DNA of 64,000 nt from Pedobacter ginsenosidimutans (GTDB taxonomy: Bacteria > Bacteroidota > Bacteroidia > Sphingobacteriales > Sphingobacteriaceae): contig NZ_LMZQ01000012.1 of NCBI RefSeq assembly GCF_001442625.1, forward strand, positions 1 to 64,000. The letters run 5' to 3'. Of the stretch, positions 52,801 to 60,738 are shown piece after piece (within the stretch, counting starts at the first letter, position 1; every line of letters begins with the position of its first letter). The notes under the pieces were generated by a model that ran no database searches, was not told where the DNA came from, and saw only the letters and a program-made list of their open reading frames with translations. The translations under genes were made by a program, and so were the position numbers.

Positions 52801-53559
52801 AGGCATGATGAGATCGGCTCTTTAATTAAGGAGTATAATCACATGATTGCGGCCTTGGAAGATAGTGCGATTAAGCTCGCCAGATCGGAACGGGAGAGTG
52901 CCTGGCGCGAAATGGCGAAACAGGTTGCCCACGAAATCAAGAATCCGTTAACGCCTTTAAAATTGGGTGTTCAGCTGTTAGAGAAATCGTGGAAAGAGAA
53001 AGATCCTAATTTCGAGCTGAAGTTTAATAAGTTTAGCAAATCGTTTATAGAACAGATTGATAGCCTTTCGAAAATTGCTTCTGAGTTTTCTAATTTTGCC
53101 AAAATGCCCGATACCAATCTGGAGCGCCTTTCTTTGCTTCCGATTATTGAACAGGCGAGAGAAGTATTTAAAAGTACCGAAAACGTAACCATTGATGTGC
53201 TAAACAAAAGCGATAAGGACATCGAAATCATGGCCGATCATGATCAGCTTTTAAGAACGTTTAACAACCTGCTTAAAAACGCAATAGAAGCTATTGATGA
53301 GGAAACTTTATGCTGCATCACCATAATTATATATGTAGATGCAAAAAATGCATATATCGAAATAAAAGATAATGGAAAAGGCATTCCATCGGCCCTGCAC
53401 GATAAAATATTTGTACCGAACTTCACTACAAAAACATCAGGTACAGGTTTAGGCTTAGCCTTTGTTAAGCAGGCTGTAGAAAATGCGGGTGGCTCTGTTA
53501 AGTTTACCTCAATAAACGGTTTAGGAACAACATTCTACTTAAACTTTCCTTTAGCTTAA
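49828..53559 (+). CDS. Very large NtrY-like sensor histidine kinase
   Basis: A 1243-aa membrane kinase. N-terminal signal-anchor, then about eight more hydrophobic helices: one near 210, a cluster at about 240-460, then near 705-725 and 765-785. Two extracytoplasmic regions are predicted (about 30-205 and 465-700), plus one between about 790 and 935. After the last helix (about 940-960) come HAMP (ANQITSPLTFIQDSISK), HisKA with His1035 in VAHEIKNPLTPLKLGV, and HATPase_c with FNNLLKNAIEAI, DNGKGIPSAL and GTGLGLAFVKQAVE. The kinase core is NtrY-like, but no response regulator adjoins it. The signal is unknown. Confidence 0.9.
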   Translation: MKMSFGVKIRFLLLVLGCCLIATSISLSRFTTKSELLEHDAQEIQQNLLIKEKAVKSFLADKNQVTKAKQFHLNPQNAIDFINTYRKNNGINLLTYQNNQLKFWSTYKVAEIDPTTIKEGSSVLFFYNGWYEVIKSTQGNFSFIFLIGIQSQYPFKETKYFKNDIDPILSNTKILTFASFTDKDVYVIKSLDNKFLFGLKVKPGYAETHYSGTQLWLFVAGMLCICMFFNSLSSFIARRGHIAWGTFLLLFFFLAFRLTDLYYGWFNHRFTLDLFDPKIYADNFLMPSLGDFLLNVIALTWLLLFMYNHKEQYKFPGWVKRSKIIGVVIQAGLMVLIGRIVWDTDDIFFGLIFNSKINFDIVNILKLSGTSWVGIVILCLAWFQIYLITAVSATVSSQLNVSNKERVIIFLIGFAGVFIYKLVVDFNAFFIVFALVLFIVARAVYLKEKNFSIGMFAIVFFCLAFNTSIKYTKYKDIKERSLREPLARKVQSSEDPNAIIALGTLGNEIVKDNFLTGYFSQNRKGSYSVLKNHIKDYLDGYLNRYDYQIYPYDRLGAAIENSDTPPIDKYKNLVEAGSVKIDGSNFFYQVNNTFGYQDYFGIISVVDNGSLLGTLVIELRSKPYNYNNRLPDLLGDQKLIKDEDFKGYSIALYSNNKLLNQSGNYTYPLDGSIFKGKKDDFITSNDDELRYSHLIYKPTDSKMVVISKEKVDYVERLAALSFFFLIFIIFSLLLYGLIWLIKNLDDDKVGWFSINRSLMINANKILYKTRIQVSIVLAVVATLVIVGWGTYYYMNNEYRGQQDTILKDKIRKVQQNFEKQIFSNGIIANDENAAADFNNFADINNADLNLYDLNGNLIMTTYPKLYNYKIIGKKMGPSAFASLGGLHRSEFINAEEKIGNLTYAAAYAPIRNAQNKTIAYIGLPNYSTEEEYTDKLALFVSNLINLYALVFVAIGVLAVFLANQITSPLTFIQDSISKTKIGQKNEPIVWRRHDEIGSLIKEYNHMIAALEDSAIKLARSERESAWREMAKQVAHEIKNPLTPLKLGVQLLEKSWKEKDPNFELKFNKFSKSFIEQIDSLSKIASEFSNFAKMPDTNLERLSLLPIIEQAREVFKSTENVTIDVLNKSDKDIEIMADHDQLLRTFNNLLKNAIEAIDEETLCCITIIIYVDAKNAYIEIKDNGKGIPSALHDKIFVPNFTTKTSGTGLGLAFVKQAVENAGGSVKFTSINGLGTTFYLNFPLA

Positions 53560-53603
53560 ATTAAAAATAATCGGAAGAGATTTGGTTAATCAGAAGGTGG
53601 ATT

Positions 53604-54506
53604 TTATCTCAGCTCCACTTGAGCCTTGCCCATGGTATTACCATCAGCATATAAAATTACGGTATATATGCCCTTTATAAATGGTTTAGGGTTTGCCCAG
53701 TCGATAACATAGGTGCTGTCATCGTTATTGTAGTTAATAAAAATAGAGTGGCTGAACTGCATATCCTGCCCATCAGCCTCAAAATGGTTTCCCTCGTCTG
53801 CAAGCAGATTCCCAGCCGGATCGAATACCCGAAGATAAATGTTATGATGTCCTTTTTCTGCTAACTGGTTAGGCACAACATTAAAGCGCACGCTTAATTT
53901 CTCGGCGGTAGATGATTTGGTAACTTCGACTTTTTTGCCACTTGATTTTGTTCTGAAGGCAATAATCTCGGCAGATTGAAGCTTTAATGCCGCGGCAGTT
54001 TTAACTTTCGCATTGAGATTAGCGTTTTCGTTCTCTAAGTTAGATGCCTTATTGCTGATGTTTCTTAGGGTATTCTGTAAGCTATCGCGGCTGTTTTTTA
54101 GGAAAATATTGTCTTTCTGCAGCTGAATAATCTGATCATTGTAGTTTTTAACAAAGGTTTTCAGTTCATTAATCTGCGTATTGGCTTTGTCGAGTTCGCC
54201 CTGGGTAATCTGGTTTTTTTCTAAAGCTGCTTTAAGCTCTTCGATTTTTACCCGGGCAAGCTTCTGTTCTTCAACAAGTTTCTCGTTTAAATCCAGGTTT
54301 AATGCATTAACCTTATCCAGCTCAACCTCAATCTTTTCTACCTCGAGCCGCAGTTTATCTTTCTCTGTACTAACTGTAACAAATCTTTCACTTTGCTGTC
54401 GGTCTTTAAAAAACAAGTAAGCATTTGTGCCAATTAAAGCAGCAATAACGATGACCAGGAAGTAAATTTTGTTTCTATCACCCTTATTAATCTTTTGTGG
54501 TTCCAT
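53604..54506 (-). CDS. Coiled-coil membrane-anchored protein of unknown function
   Basis: A 300-aa protein with a short cytoplasmic N-terminus, one transmembrane helix (about 14-33, IYFLVIVIAALIGTNAYLFF), a long coiled coil (about 45-170) rich in Glu/Lys/Leu/Asn heptads, and a C-terminal beta-rich domain (about 200-300) with HNIYLRVFDPAGNLLADEGN and KPFIKGIYTVILYADG. It is probably anchored in the inner membrane with its domain in the periplasm. I recall similar sequences in Bacteroidota without assigned function. It is convergent with the large kinase gene. Confidence 0.75.
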   Translation of the reverse strand: MEPQKINKGDRNKIYFLVIVIAALIGTNAYLFFKDRQQSERFVTVSTEKDKLRLEVEKIEVELDKVNALNLDLNEKLVEEQKLARVKIEELKAALEKNQITQGELDKANTQINELKTFVKNYNDQIIQLQKDNIFLKNSRDSLQNTLRNISNKASNLENENANLNAKVKTAAALKLQSAEIIAFRTKSSGKKVEVTKSSTAEKLSVRFNVVPNQLAEKGHHNIYLRVFDPAGNLLADEGNHFEADGQDMQFSHSIFINYNNDDSTYVIDWANPKPFIKGIYTVILYADGNTMGKAQVELR

Positions 54507-54601
54507 TTTTAATAACGCTGTATCTTCTGTAAATTAATATACTTTTGTTGTCCATAGGTAAATGGGGGGTACACAATTAATTTTAGCAGGGCGCAAATTA
54601 A

Positions 54602-54635
54602 TTTTTTTAAAAACTTATAAGAGTTTTTAAAAAAA
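54602..54635. promoter_or_regulatory. AT-rich 14-bp inverted repeat between divergent genes
   Basis: TTTTTTTAAAAACT (54602-54615) and AGTTTTTAAAAAAA (54622-54635) are perfect arms around TATAAG. It lies about 78 nt before the glycosidase ATG and about 96 nt before the divergent coiled-coil gene. Operator or bidirectional hairpin; function unproven. Confidence 0.4.
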
Positions 54636-54712
54636 ATCGTTTACTTGCTAATGTTCATTTGTATTCAAATCAACACAAACACACAGCCTGAATAAAAAAT
54701 AAGACAGAAATA

Positions 54713-56257
54713 ATGCTTAAAAACTTCCTATACGCACTTTTATCTTTAACTGTAGTACCTTATATATTAAATGCACAACCTTTATCAAAAATTGCACCAA
54801 AAAGGGAGTTTAGGGGTGTTTGGGTGGCTACTGTTACCAATATAGACTGGCCATCAAAGCCAGGTTTAAGCATCGATCAACAAAAGCAGGAGCTGATTGG
54901 TATTTTAGAAAGACATAAAAGTCAAGGAATGAATGCAATTATTTTGCAGGTTAGACCAGCAGCCGATGCGTTCTACGCAAAATCCAGAGAGCCCTGGAGC
55001 CAATGGTTAATGGGTAAACAAGGTTTAGCACCCGCACCTGGTTACGACCCTTTGGCCTTTGCCATTAAGGAAGCCCATTTCAGGGGAATGGAACTTCATG
55101 CCTGGTTTAATCCCTATAGAGCCAGCATGAGTAGCACAGCGGTTTTAAGTGAAAACCATGCTTATCGTAAACATCCCGATTGGTTTTTTACCTACGGGGG
55201 CAAAAAGCAGTTTGATCCGGGTATTCCAGATGTGAGGGAGTATATTGTCCAGGTAATTTTAGATGTAGTAAAAGGATACGATATTGATGGAATTCACTTC
55301 GACGATTATTTTTACCCTTATAAAGTAGAAGGGCAAACGATTAACGATGGTAATACTTTTTACAAATACCCCAATAATTTTTCAGATATAAAAGACTGGA
55401 GGCGCAACAACGTTGATCTGCTCATCAAGCAGCTGGACGATAGTATCCACCACTATAAAAAATGGGTAAAGTTTGGCATTAGTCCTTTTGGGATCTGGAA
55501 AAATAAAAATGAAGATCCCGAAGGTTCTGCTACCAGTGGTCTATCCAATTATGCAGAACTTTTTGCCGATAGCCGTAAATGGGTTAGAGAAGGTTGGGTA
55601 GATTACATCAACCCTCAAATTTATTTTACGTTTACCAGAAGAGTAGCTCCCTATGGTATTTTGGTCGACTGGTGGAGCAATAATACCTTTGGTAGGCATG
55701 TTTATATCGGACAGGGTGCTTATCTGGTAAATTCGAGGGCAGAAGCAGCATGGAAAAACCTTAGTGAAATACCCAATCAGATTAGATACATAAGAAATAA
55801 CAACCGAATTCAGGGGAGCGTGTTTTTTAGTTCTAAATCGTTAAGTACGGTTGCTAAAGCCGTAGGCGATTCCTTAAAGAATGATTTTTATAAGTACCCT
55901 GCTTTGCCACCGCAAATGCCATGGCTGGATGAAGTGCCGCCAAACGAACCTCAGGCATTAACGGCTGATGCACTAAAAGATGGTGTGCATTTAAAATGGC
56001 AGCTTCCGTTAAAGGCGAAAGATGGAGAAACGGCATCGGGATTTGTAATTTACAGGTTTAATGAAGGAGAAAAAATTTCGGTACTCGACCCTAAGTACAT
56101 TGTTAAAATAAGCTTTGAAGATTATCTTTCATATATTGATACCAGCGTAGAAAGTGGAAAGCGGTACAGCTATCTAGTGACTGCGCTAGACCGACTAAAA
56201 AATGAAAGTGAACCTAGTGGGCCTGTTGGTATCGAAGTTCCCTTAGCAAAGGAATAA
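54713..56257 (+). CDS. GHL10-type (YngK-like) glycoside hydrolase with C-terminal FnIII-like domain
   Basis: A 514-aa secreted enzyme. The signal peptide (1-21) ends at YILNAQ. The TIM-barrel-like domain (about 29-400) shows KREFRGVWVATVTNIDWPSK, NAIILQVRPAADAFY (about 75-89), MELHAWFNPYRASM (about 125-138) and the acidic active-site segment YDIDGIHFDDYFYPY (about 189-203). A C-terminal FnIII-like domain (about 415-510) follows. The family includes enzymes that act on peptidoglycan-derived or related glycans. Beside LacI, NagB and AnmK this fits amino-sugar recovery; substrate inferred. Confidence 0.88.
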   Translation: MLKNFLYALLSLTVVPYILNAQPLSKIAPKREFRGVWVATVTNIDWPSKPGLSIDQQKQELIGILERHKSQGMNAIILQVRPAADAFYAKSREPWSQWLMGKQGLAPAPGYDPLAFAIKEAHFRGMELHAWFNPYRASMSSTAVLSENHAYRKHPDWFFTYGGKKQFDPGIPDVREYIVQVILDVVKGYDIDGIHFDDYFYPYKVEGQTINDGNTFYKYPNNFSDIKDWRRNNVDLLIKQLDDSIHHYKKWVKFGISPFGIWKNKNEDPEGSATSGLSNYAELFADSRKWVREGWVDYINPQIYFTFTRRVAPYGILVDWWSNNTFGRHVYIGQGAYLVNSRAEAAWKNLSEIPNQIRYIRNNNRIQGSVFFSSKSLSTVAKAVGDSLKNDFYKYPALPPQMPWLDEVPPNEPQALTADALKDGVHLKWQLPLKAKDGETASGFVIYRFNEGEKISVLDPKYIVKISFEDYLSYIDTSVESGKRYSYLVTALDRLKNESEPSGPVGIEVPLAKE

Positions 56258-56263
56258 TAAGTG

Positions 56264-57301
56264 CTATTTATCTTTCTTATTGGTCGATTCTCTTTCTACA
56301 ACAGCTGGATCAAGCACAATATGCTCCATGTTGGCGTATGGGCTCTCCTGATTGATCATTTTCAGAAACATTTTAGCACATTCTTTGCCCATTTGTGGTG
56401 CATGCTGATCAATTGTTGATAGGTTAGGGGTAATGTAAGCGGAGAATGCTTCATTGGCGAAACCAATTACGCCAACTTCAGGGGGTGTTTCATCAATCTC
56501 TTTAAGCTTTTTAATTACACCTAAGGCGGTAAAATCATCACCCGCAATAATTGCATCGGGTTTGTTTCTGCTGCGCATTAACTTCCCTGCGCCAAACCTA
56601 CCATCTTTAATAGATAAACCGCCAAAAATAATATGTTCTTCCATTAGCGGAAGGTTATGGTCTGCTAAGGCTGCTTTGTAGCCTTCTAAGCGATCGTTAA
56701 ATATTTTAATCTGATGAACGGTGGTTACAAATGCAATTTTTTTATAACCCTGATCGATTAAATGTTTCGTAGCGATATAACCTGCCTTGAAATCATCAAG
56801 TGTAATGGTAGGGACTTTTAGTTCTAGATCTACCCGGTCGAATAAGATAAGTGGTTTATTTTGCTTTATAATTTCGGCAAAGTGCGAAACATCTTTTGTT
56901 TCTAAAGACATGGAGGCCATAATGCCATCTACCTGTGCCTCTAGCAAGGTTCTTACGCCGTTTATTTCGTTCTCTACAGATTCGTTGGATTGGTAGATAA
57001 TAACGCGGTAGCCGGTGTCTTTCAGTCCGTCTTCTATGCAATGGATAATAGATGCGAAGAAGTGTGCTTGTACACTTGGCACAATTACACCAATAATATG
57101 GGTTTTGCCAGATTTTAATGCAGAGGCGAGTTTATTCGGGCTATAGTTTAATTTTTTAGCCATTTCAACAACTGCCTTCCTTGTGGCGTCACTTATTGCC
57201 GGAAAGCCACTAAGCGCCCTGGAAACAGTTGATACGGTAATATCAAGCTCCTTGGCTATATCGTATATGGTGGTTTTCTTTTTCAATTGCAGGGGGGACA
57301 A
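56264..57301 (-). CDS. LacI-family transcriptional regulator
   Basis: A 345-aa regulator: N-terminal LacI helix-turn-helix (TTIYDIAKELDITVSTVSRAL, about 10-30) with hinge helix SPNKLASALKSGKTH, then a periplasmic-binding-like ligand domain (about 64-340) with IIGVIVPSVQAHFF, the RVDLELKVPTITLDD segment and GDDFTALGVIKKLKE. No ATG lies near the conserved start; TTG at 57301 or, better matching the usual MKKKTTIYDIAK start, TTG at 57286. The nagX-like gene lies 20 nt upstream on the same strand. It probably controls the amino-sugar genes around it. Confidence 0.92.
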   Translation of the reverse strand: MSPLQLKKKTTIYDIAKELDITVSTVSRALSGFPAISDATRKAVVEMAKKLNYSPNKLASALKSGKTHIIGVIVPSVQAHFFASIIHCIEDGLKDTGYRVIIYQSNESVENEINGVRTLLEAQVDGIMASMSLETKDVSHFAEIIKQNKPLILFDRVDLELKVPTITLDDFKAGYIATKHLIDQGYKKIAFVTTVHQIKIFNDRLEGYKAALADHNLPLMEEHIIFGGLSIKDGRFGAGKLMRSRNKPDAIIAGDDFTALGVIKKLKEIDETPPEVGVIGFANEAFSAYITPNLSTIDQHAPQMGKECAKMFLKMINQESPYANMEHIVLDPAVVERESTNKKDK

Positions 57302-57321
57302 TCAATTATAGCGTAAATTTA

Positions 57322-58485
57322 CTAAACCTTAATAATAATGTTCTTTTTATACATAAAATATAATAATACATAAAAACCAAGAACATAGGTTATGGCCCAA
57401 ACTAAGGAAGCATTTACGGGACTAAAAAACGGACTGTAACAAGTTTCATAAAAGCGTACCAATAATCCTGTTTTTGTACCATCAGGTTTGGTAATCTGGA
57501 TTAGGTTTAATACCCGTGGCATTAAGCCTGCTAAGAAAAAGACTGTTATGGCATTTACACCATAAACAACAAAAGGAGTGGTGAATTTTTTGTAACCCTG
57601 AACATCGATGATCCAGTAACAAAGAGCTAGTCCTATTGACGCCAACCCACCCGCATAAAGTACATAAGAACTTGTCCAAAGGGCTTTGTTGATCGGGAAT
57701 TGTAAATCCCAAAGTAAACCTAAAATAACCGAGGTTATACCGGCAGTAAATAACCAGGCCACCTTAGTTGGATTGTCTACATCTTTTCTGCGCATCCAAA
57801 CGCCAACCAGAATACCAAATAAGCAGGTTCCCACTGCTGGTAATGTGCTCAAAATCCCTTCCGGATCCCAGGTTTTAGATGAGGCCCAGGTATGCGCTTC
57901 GGTTAAAATCCCGCGGTCGATCCAGGCGGCTAAATTGGTTTCTTTTTCCATGTTGGGGTAACCTACTCCCGGTACGGGAATAAATGTCATTAAGGCCCAA
58001 TAAAGGGCAAGGATTACAATTAAGATTTTGAATATGGTTTTGTTCGATGCTTTGATGAAAATGATACTGCTAATGATAAAAACAATGCCTATTCTTTGTA
58101 AAACGCCTAAAAGCCTAACCGTTTGAAAAGCCTCCCAGATCGATCTGCCGTCTGTTATGGCACTGATAATTTTCCCGAAAATGGCCAAAAAGAAACCGAG
58201 TAAATAAAGTATAATACCACGTTTAATGGCTTTTATAATTGTTTTTTGATGTGTAAGCGGATCTGTTTTACTGCTGCTCATGGCAAATGCAATGGATACA
58301 CCAACAATCCATAAGAAGAATGGGAAAATTAAATCGGTGGGCGTACATCCATTCCATTCCGCATGCTCTAAAGGCGCGTAAATATGGCCCCAGCTGCCCG
58401 GATTGTTCACTAAGATCATTGCGGCTACGGTTAATCCCCTGAAAAAATCAAGAGATAACAATCGTGGTTTAGGTTCGGTCATCAT
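57322..58485 (-). CDS. NagX-like heparan-alpha-glucosaminide N-acetyltransferase family protein (DUF5009)
   Basis: A 387-aa inner-membrane protein with about ten hydrophobic helices. The family start RLLSLDFFRGLTVAAMILVNN, with His in NPGSWGHIYAPLEHAEWNG and TPTDLIFPFFLWIVG, is clear. Members related to NagX and lysosomal HGSNAT transfer acetyl groups across the membrane to glucosamine residues. The frame is open from a TTG at 58506; ATG 58485 or 58482 (MTEPKPRLLSLD) is more likely. It lies 20 nt upstream of the LacI gene, consistent with an amino-sugar operon. Confidence 0.85.
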   Translation of the reverse strand: MMTEPKPRLLSLDFFRGLTVAAMILVNNPGSWGHIYAPLEHAEWNGCTPTDLIFPFFLWIVGVSIAFAMSSSKTDPLTHQKTIIKAIKRGIILYLLGFFLAIFGKIISAITDGRSIWEAFQTVRLLGVLQRIGIVFIISSIIFIKASNKTIFKILIVILALYWALMTFIPVPGVGYPNMEKETNLAAWIDRGILTEAHTWASSKTWDPEGILSTLPAVGTCLFGILVGVWMRRKDVDNPTKVAWLFTAGITSVILGLLWDLQFPINKALWTSSYVLYAGGLASIGLALCYWIIDVQGYKKFTTPFVVYGVNAITVFFLAGLMPRVLNLIQITKPDGTKTGLLVRFYETCYSPFFSPVNASLVWAITYVLGFYVLLYFMYKKNIIIKV

Positions 58486-58602
58486 TAGCTTGTTTGGGTT
58501 CAGCAAACTAATTTAGAGTATTGTTTTTAGAATGAGAAATAAATCGGTTTACTTCCCGAAGTCTTTCTGCGCTCTTGTCCTTTTGAGACTTCTCTGGTTG
58601 GG

Positions 58603-58638
58603 TAAAAAAAATCCTGCCTTGAGTTAACAAGGCAGGAT
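58603..58638 (-). terminator. Intrinsic terminator of nagB
   Basis: ATCCTGCCTTG (58611-58621) pairs with CAAGGCAGGAT (58628-58638); on the minus strand it is followed by a T run (A run at 58603-58610). Confidence 0.92.
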
Positions 58639-58659
58639 CAATATTTATTTTAACACGAG

Positions 58660-60585
58660 TTAATCCTCAAATTTCCAGCGTACAAAAGCTTCCATTGCTT
58701 CATATTCTGCAAGTCCAAGTTCGTCGTAAGCTTTTGCCGTATCACGGTTACGGTCTTCTGCACGTTGCCAGAACTCCCTTGAATCATCACCAGGGAAAAC
58801 AGCTCTGTCTTTTTGACTCTGGTGTTTGAAAATCGCATATTTTTTACGCTCAAGCTCCTGCGGAGAAATTGGAACCGCCATTTCGATTTCATATGTTTCA
58901 AACTCATGCCATGCACCGCGGTACATCCACAACCAGCAATCTTGTGCCCAGGCTTCAGTTTTGCGTAAACGCTTTAATGCTTCTAAAATAATATTAAAAC
59001 AAACAATATGCGTTCCATGCGGATCTTCAAAATCACCTGCTGCATAAACCTGCTGAGGCTTAACTTTTTGCAATAGCGCTATTGTAAGTTCGATATCAGC
59101 ATCCGTTACCGGGTTTTTCTGAACCTTGCCGCTTTCGTAGAAAGGAAGCGCCTGAAAATGGATATGGTCATCTTCAAGGCCGCAATATCTTGCGCCGGCA
59201 ATAGCCTCGCCTTTTCTGATCAATCCTTTAACCGTTTGGATTTCTGGCGTATCTATCTGGTTTGGTTGTTTCTGCTCAATAAAGGTTCTCATTTTGTTGT
59301 AGAGATCCTTCAAATGTGTATTGTCCATACCCATTTTCTCTGTAAAATCTACATTGAACTCAACAAAGCGAAGCGCATCATCATCCCAAACCGCGGTATT
59401 ACCAGAGGTTTGGTAAGCTACGTGTACATCATGCCCTTGGTCAACCAAACGTAGAAAAGTACCGCCCATCGAGATCACATCATCATCAGGGTGCGGTGAG
59501 AAAATAATTATTCTCTTTTTAGCAGGTTCGGCTCTTTCCGGACGCTGAGAATCATCAGCATTCGGTTTACCTCCTGGCCAACCTGTAATGGTGTGCTGTA
59601 ATTTATTAAAGATATGGATGTTGATATTGTATACTGGTCCTTTTTCAGTGGCCAGTTGTGCCATACCATTATTGTTGTAATCGTCTTCGGTTAACTTTAA
59701 GATCGGTTTTTTCAAGGTATTGGCTAGCCAGATCACCGCTTTACGGATCAATGCATCTGTCCAAACGCAATCTTTAACCAACCATGGGGTATCAAAACGG
59801 GTCAGTTCTGAAGCAGCAGGAGCATCAAGGATAAACTCTACATGATCAGAAAGCTGTAGGTAGGTTGCCGGAACATCGCCCGAAATTTCGCCTTCAACTG
59901 CTTTTTTAATAATCGAAGCCTTTTTACGGCTCCAGGCCATTAGTATAATTTCCCTTGCTTTGAAAATTGTGCCGATACCCATGGTAATGGCCTTAGTTGG
60001 TACGAAGGTTTTTCCACCGAAATCGCGTGCGGCATCACGGCGGGTAAGGTCATCTAAAGTAACTAAACGGGTACCGGAATTTGGTGCAGACCCCGGCTCG
60101 TTAAATCCGATGTGACCAGTACGGCCGATACCTAAAATCTGGATATCAAGACCACCAAGATCACCTATTTTCTTTTCATATTCTAAGCAGAATGCAGGAA
60201 TGTCTTCCAGTGCAAGTGTACCATCAGGGATGTGAACATTCTTCTTGTCAATATCGATATGATTGAAAAGGTTTTCGTTCATAAACGTAACATAACTTTG
60301 TGCCGCAGTTGGCGCCATTGGATAATATTCATCCAGGTTGAAAGTAATTACGTTTTTAAAACTCAAGCCCTCTTCTTTGTGCAGTCTAACCAGTTCGGCA
60401 TAAACTGCAATTGGGGTAACACCTGTTGCTAAGCCCAGTACTGCAGGTGTGTTGCTTGCTTGTTTAGATTTAATGAGCTCGGCAATGCGATGTGCAACAT
60501 TAATTGAAGCAATTTTTGGATTTTCGAACACGCTTACCGGTAATTTCTCGAAACGTGTCTCCTCCAGTAGATTTAATCTAGCCAT
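58660..60585 (-). CDS. nagB: Glucosamine-6-phosphate deaminase fused to a PIG-L/LmbE-type deacetylase domain
   Basis: A 641-aa two-domain enzyme. The N-terminal NagB domain (about 1-270) has LGLATGVTPIAVYAELVRLH, FNLDEYYPMAP and LGIGRTGHIGFNEPGS, and converts glucosamine-6-phosphate to fructose-6-phosphate and ammonia. After a linker (about 290-355), a PIG-L-type domain starts at IIIFSPHPDDDVISMGGT (about 359-376), whose HPDD motif binds Zn2+ in N-acetylglucosamine deacetylases. The fusion may couple deacetylation and deamination; the PIG-L substrate is inferred. It has its own terminator and is divergent from anmK. Confidence 0.93.
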   Translation of the reverse strand: MARLNLLEETRFEKLPVSVFENPKIASINVAHRIAELIKSKQASNTPAVLGLATGVTPIAVYAELVRLHKEEGLSFKNVITFNLDEYYPMAPTAAQSYVTFMNENLFNHIDIDKKNVHIPDGTLALEDIPAFCLEYEKKIGDLGGLDIQILGIGRTGHIGFNEPGSAPNSGTRLVTLDDLTRRDAARDFGGKTFVPTKAITMGIGTIFKAREIILMAWSRKKASIIKKAVEGEISGDVPATYLQLSDHVEFILDAPAASELTRFDTPWLVKDCVWTDALIRKAVIWLANTLKKPILKLTEDDYNNNGMAQLATEKGPVYNINIHIFNKLQHTITGWPGGKPNADDSQRPERAEPAKKRIIIFSPHPDDDVISMGGTFLRLVDQGHDVHVAYQTSGNTAVWDDDALRFVEFNVDFTEKMGMDNTHLKDLYNKMRTFIEQKQPNQIDTPEIQTVKGLIRKGEAIAGARYCGLEDDHIHFQALPFYESGKVQKNPVTDADIELTIALLQKVKPQQVYAAGDFEDPHGTHIVCFNIILEALKRLRKTEAWAQDCWLWMYRGAWHEFETYEIEMAVPISPQELERKKYAIFKHQSQKDRAVFPGDDSREFWQRAEDRNRDTAKAYDELGLAEYEAMEAFVRWKFED

Positions 60586-60704
60586 TTTTTTTATATGGAT
60601 TTTAATGTACGGAGCAGTAAATATAGAGAGTTATGCCCAATTTCTAACAAAGGTTATTTACATTTATTGCAAGTATTTATATAAAATTCGATTAAAGGGG
60701 CAGA

Positions 60705-60714
60705 CAAACGTTTG
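60705..60714. promoter_or_regulatory. Palindrome CAAACGTTTG, candidate LacI-family operator
   Basis: A perfect 10-bp palindrome with central CpG, the common form of LacI-family operators, located 24 nt before the anmK start in the nagB-anmK divergent region. The LacI gene is encoded nearby. No second copy was found near other genes of the locus. Confidence 0.4.
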
Positions 60715-60738
60715 ATCTTTTTAAGATAAAAAACCAAT

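Noticed and set aside
60232..60715. Plus-strand ORFs opposite the start of nagB
   Set aside because: They overlap the well-supported NagB catalytic domain and lack domains; judged to be antisense shadows.
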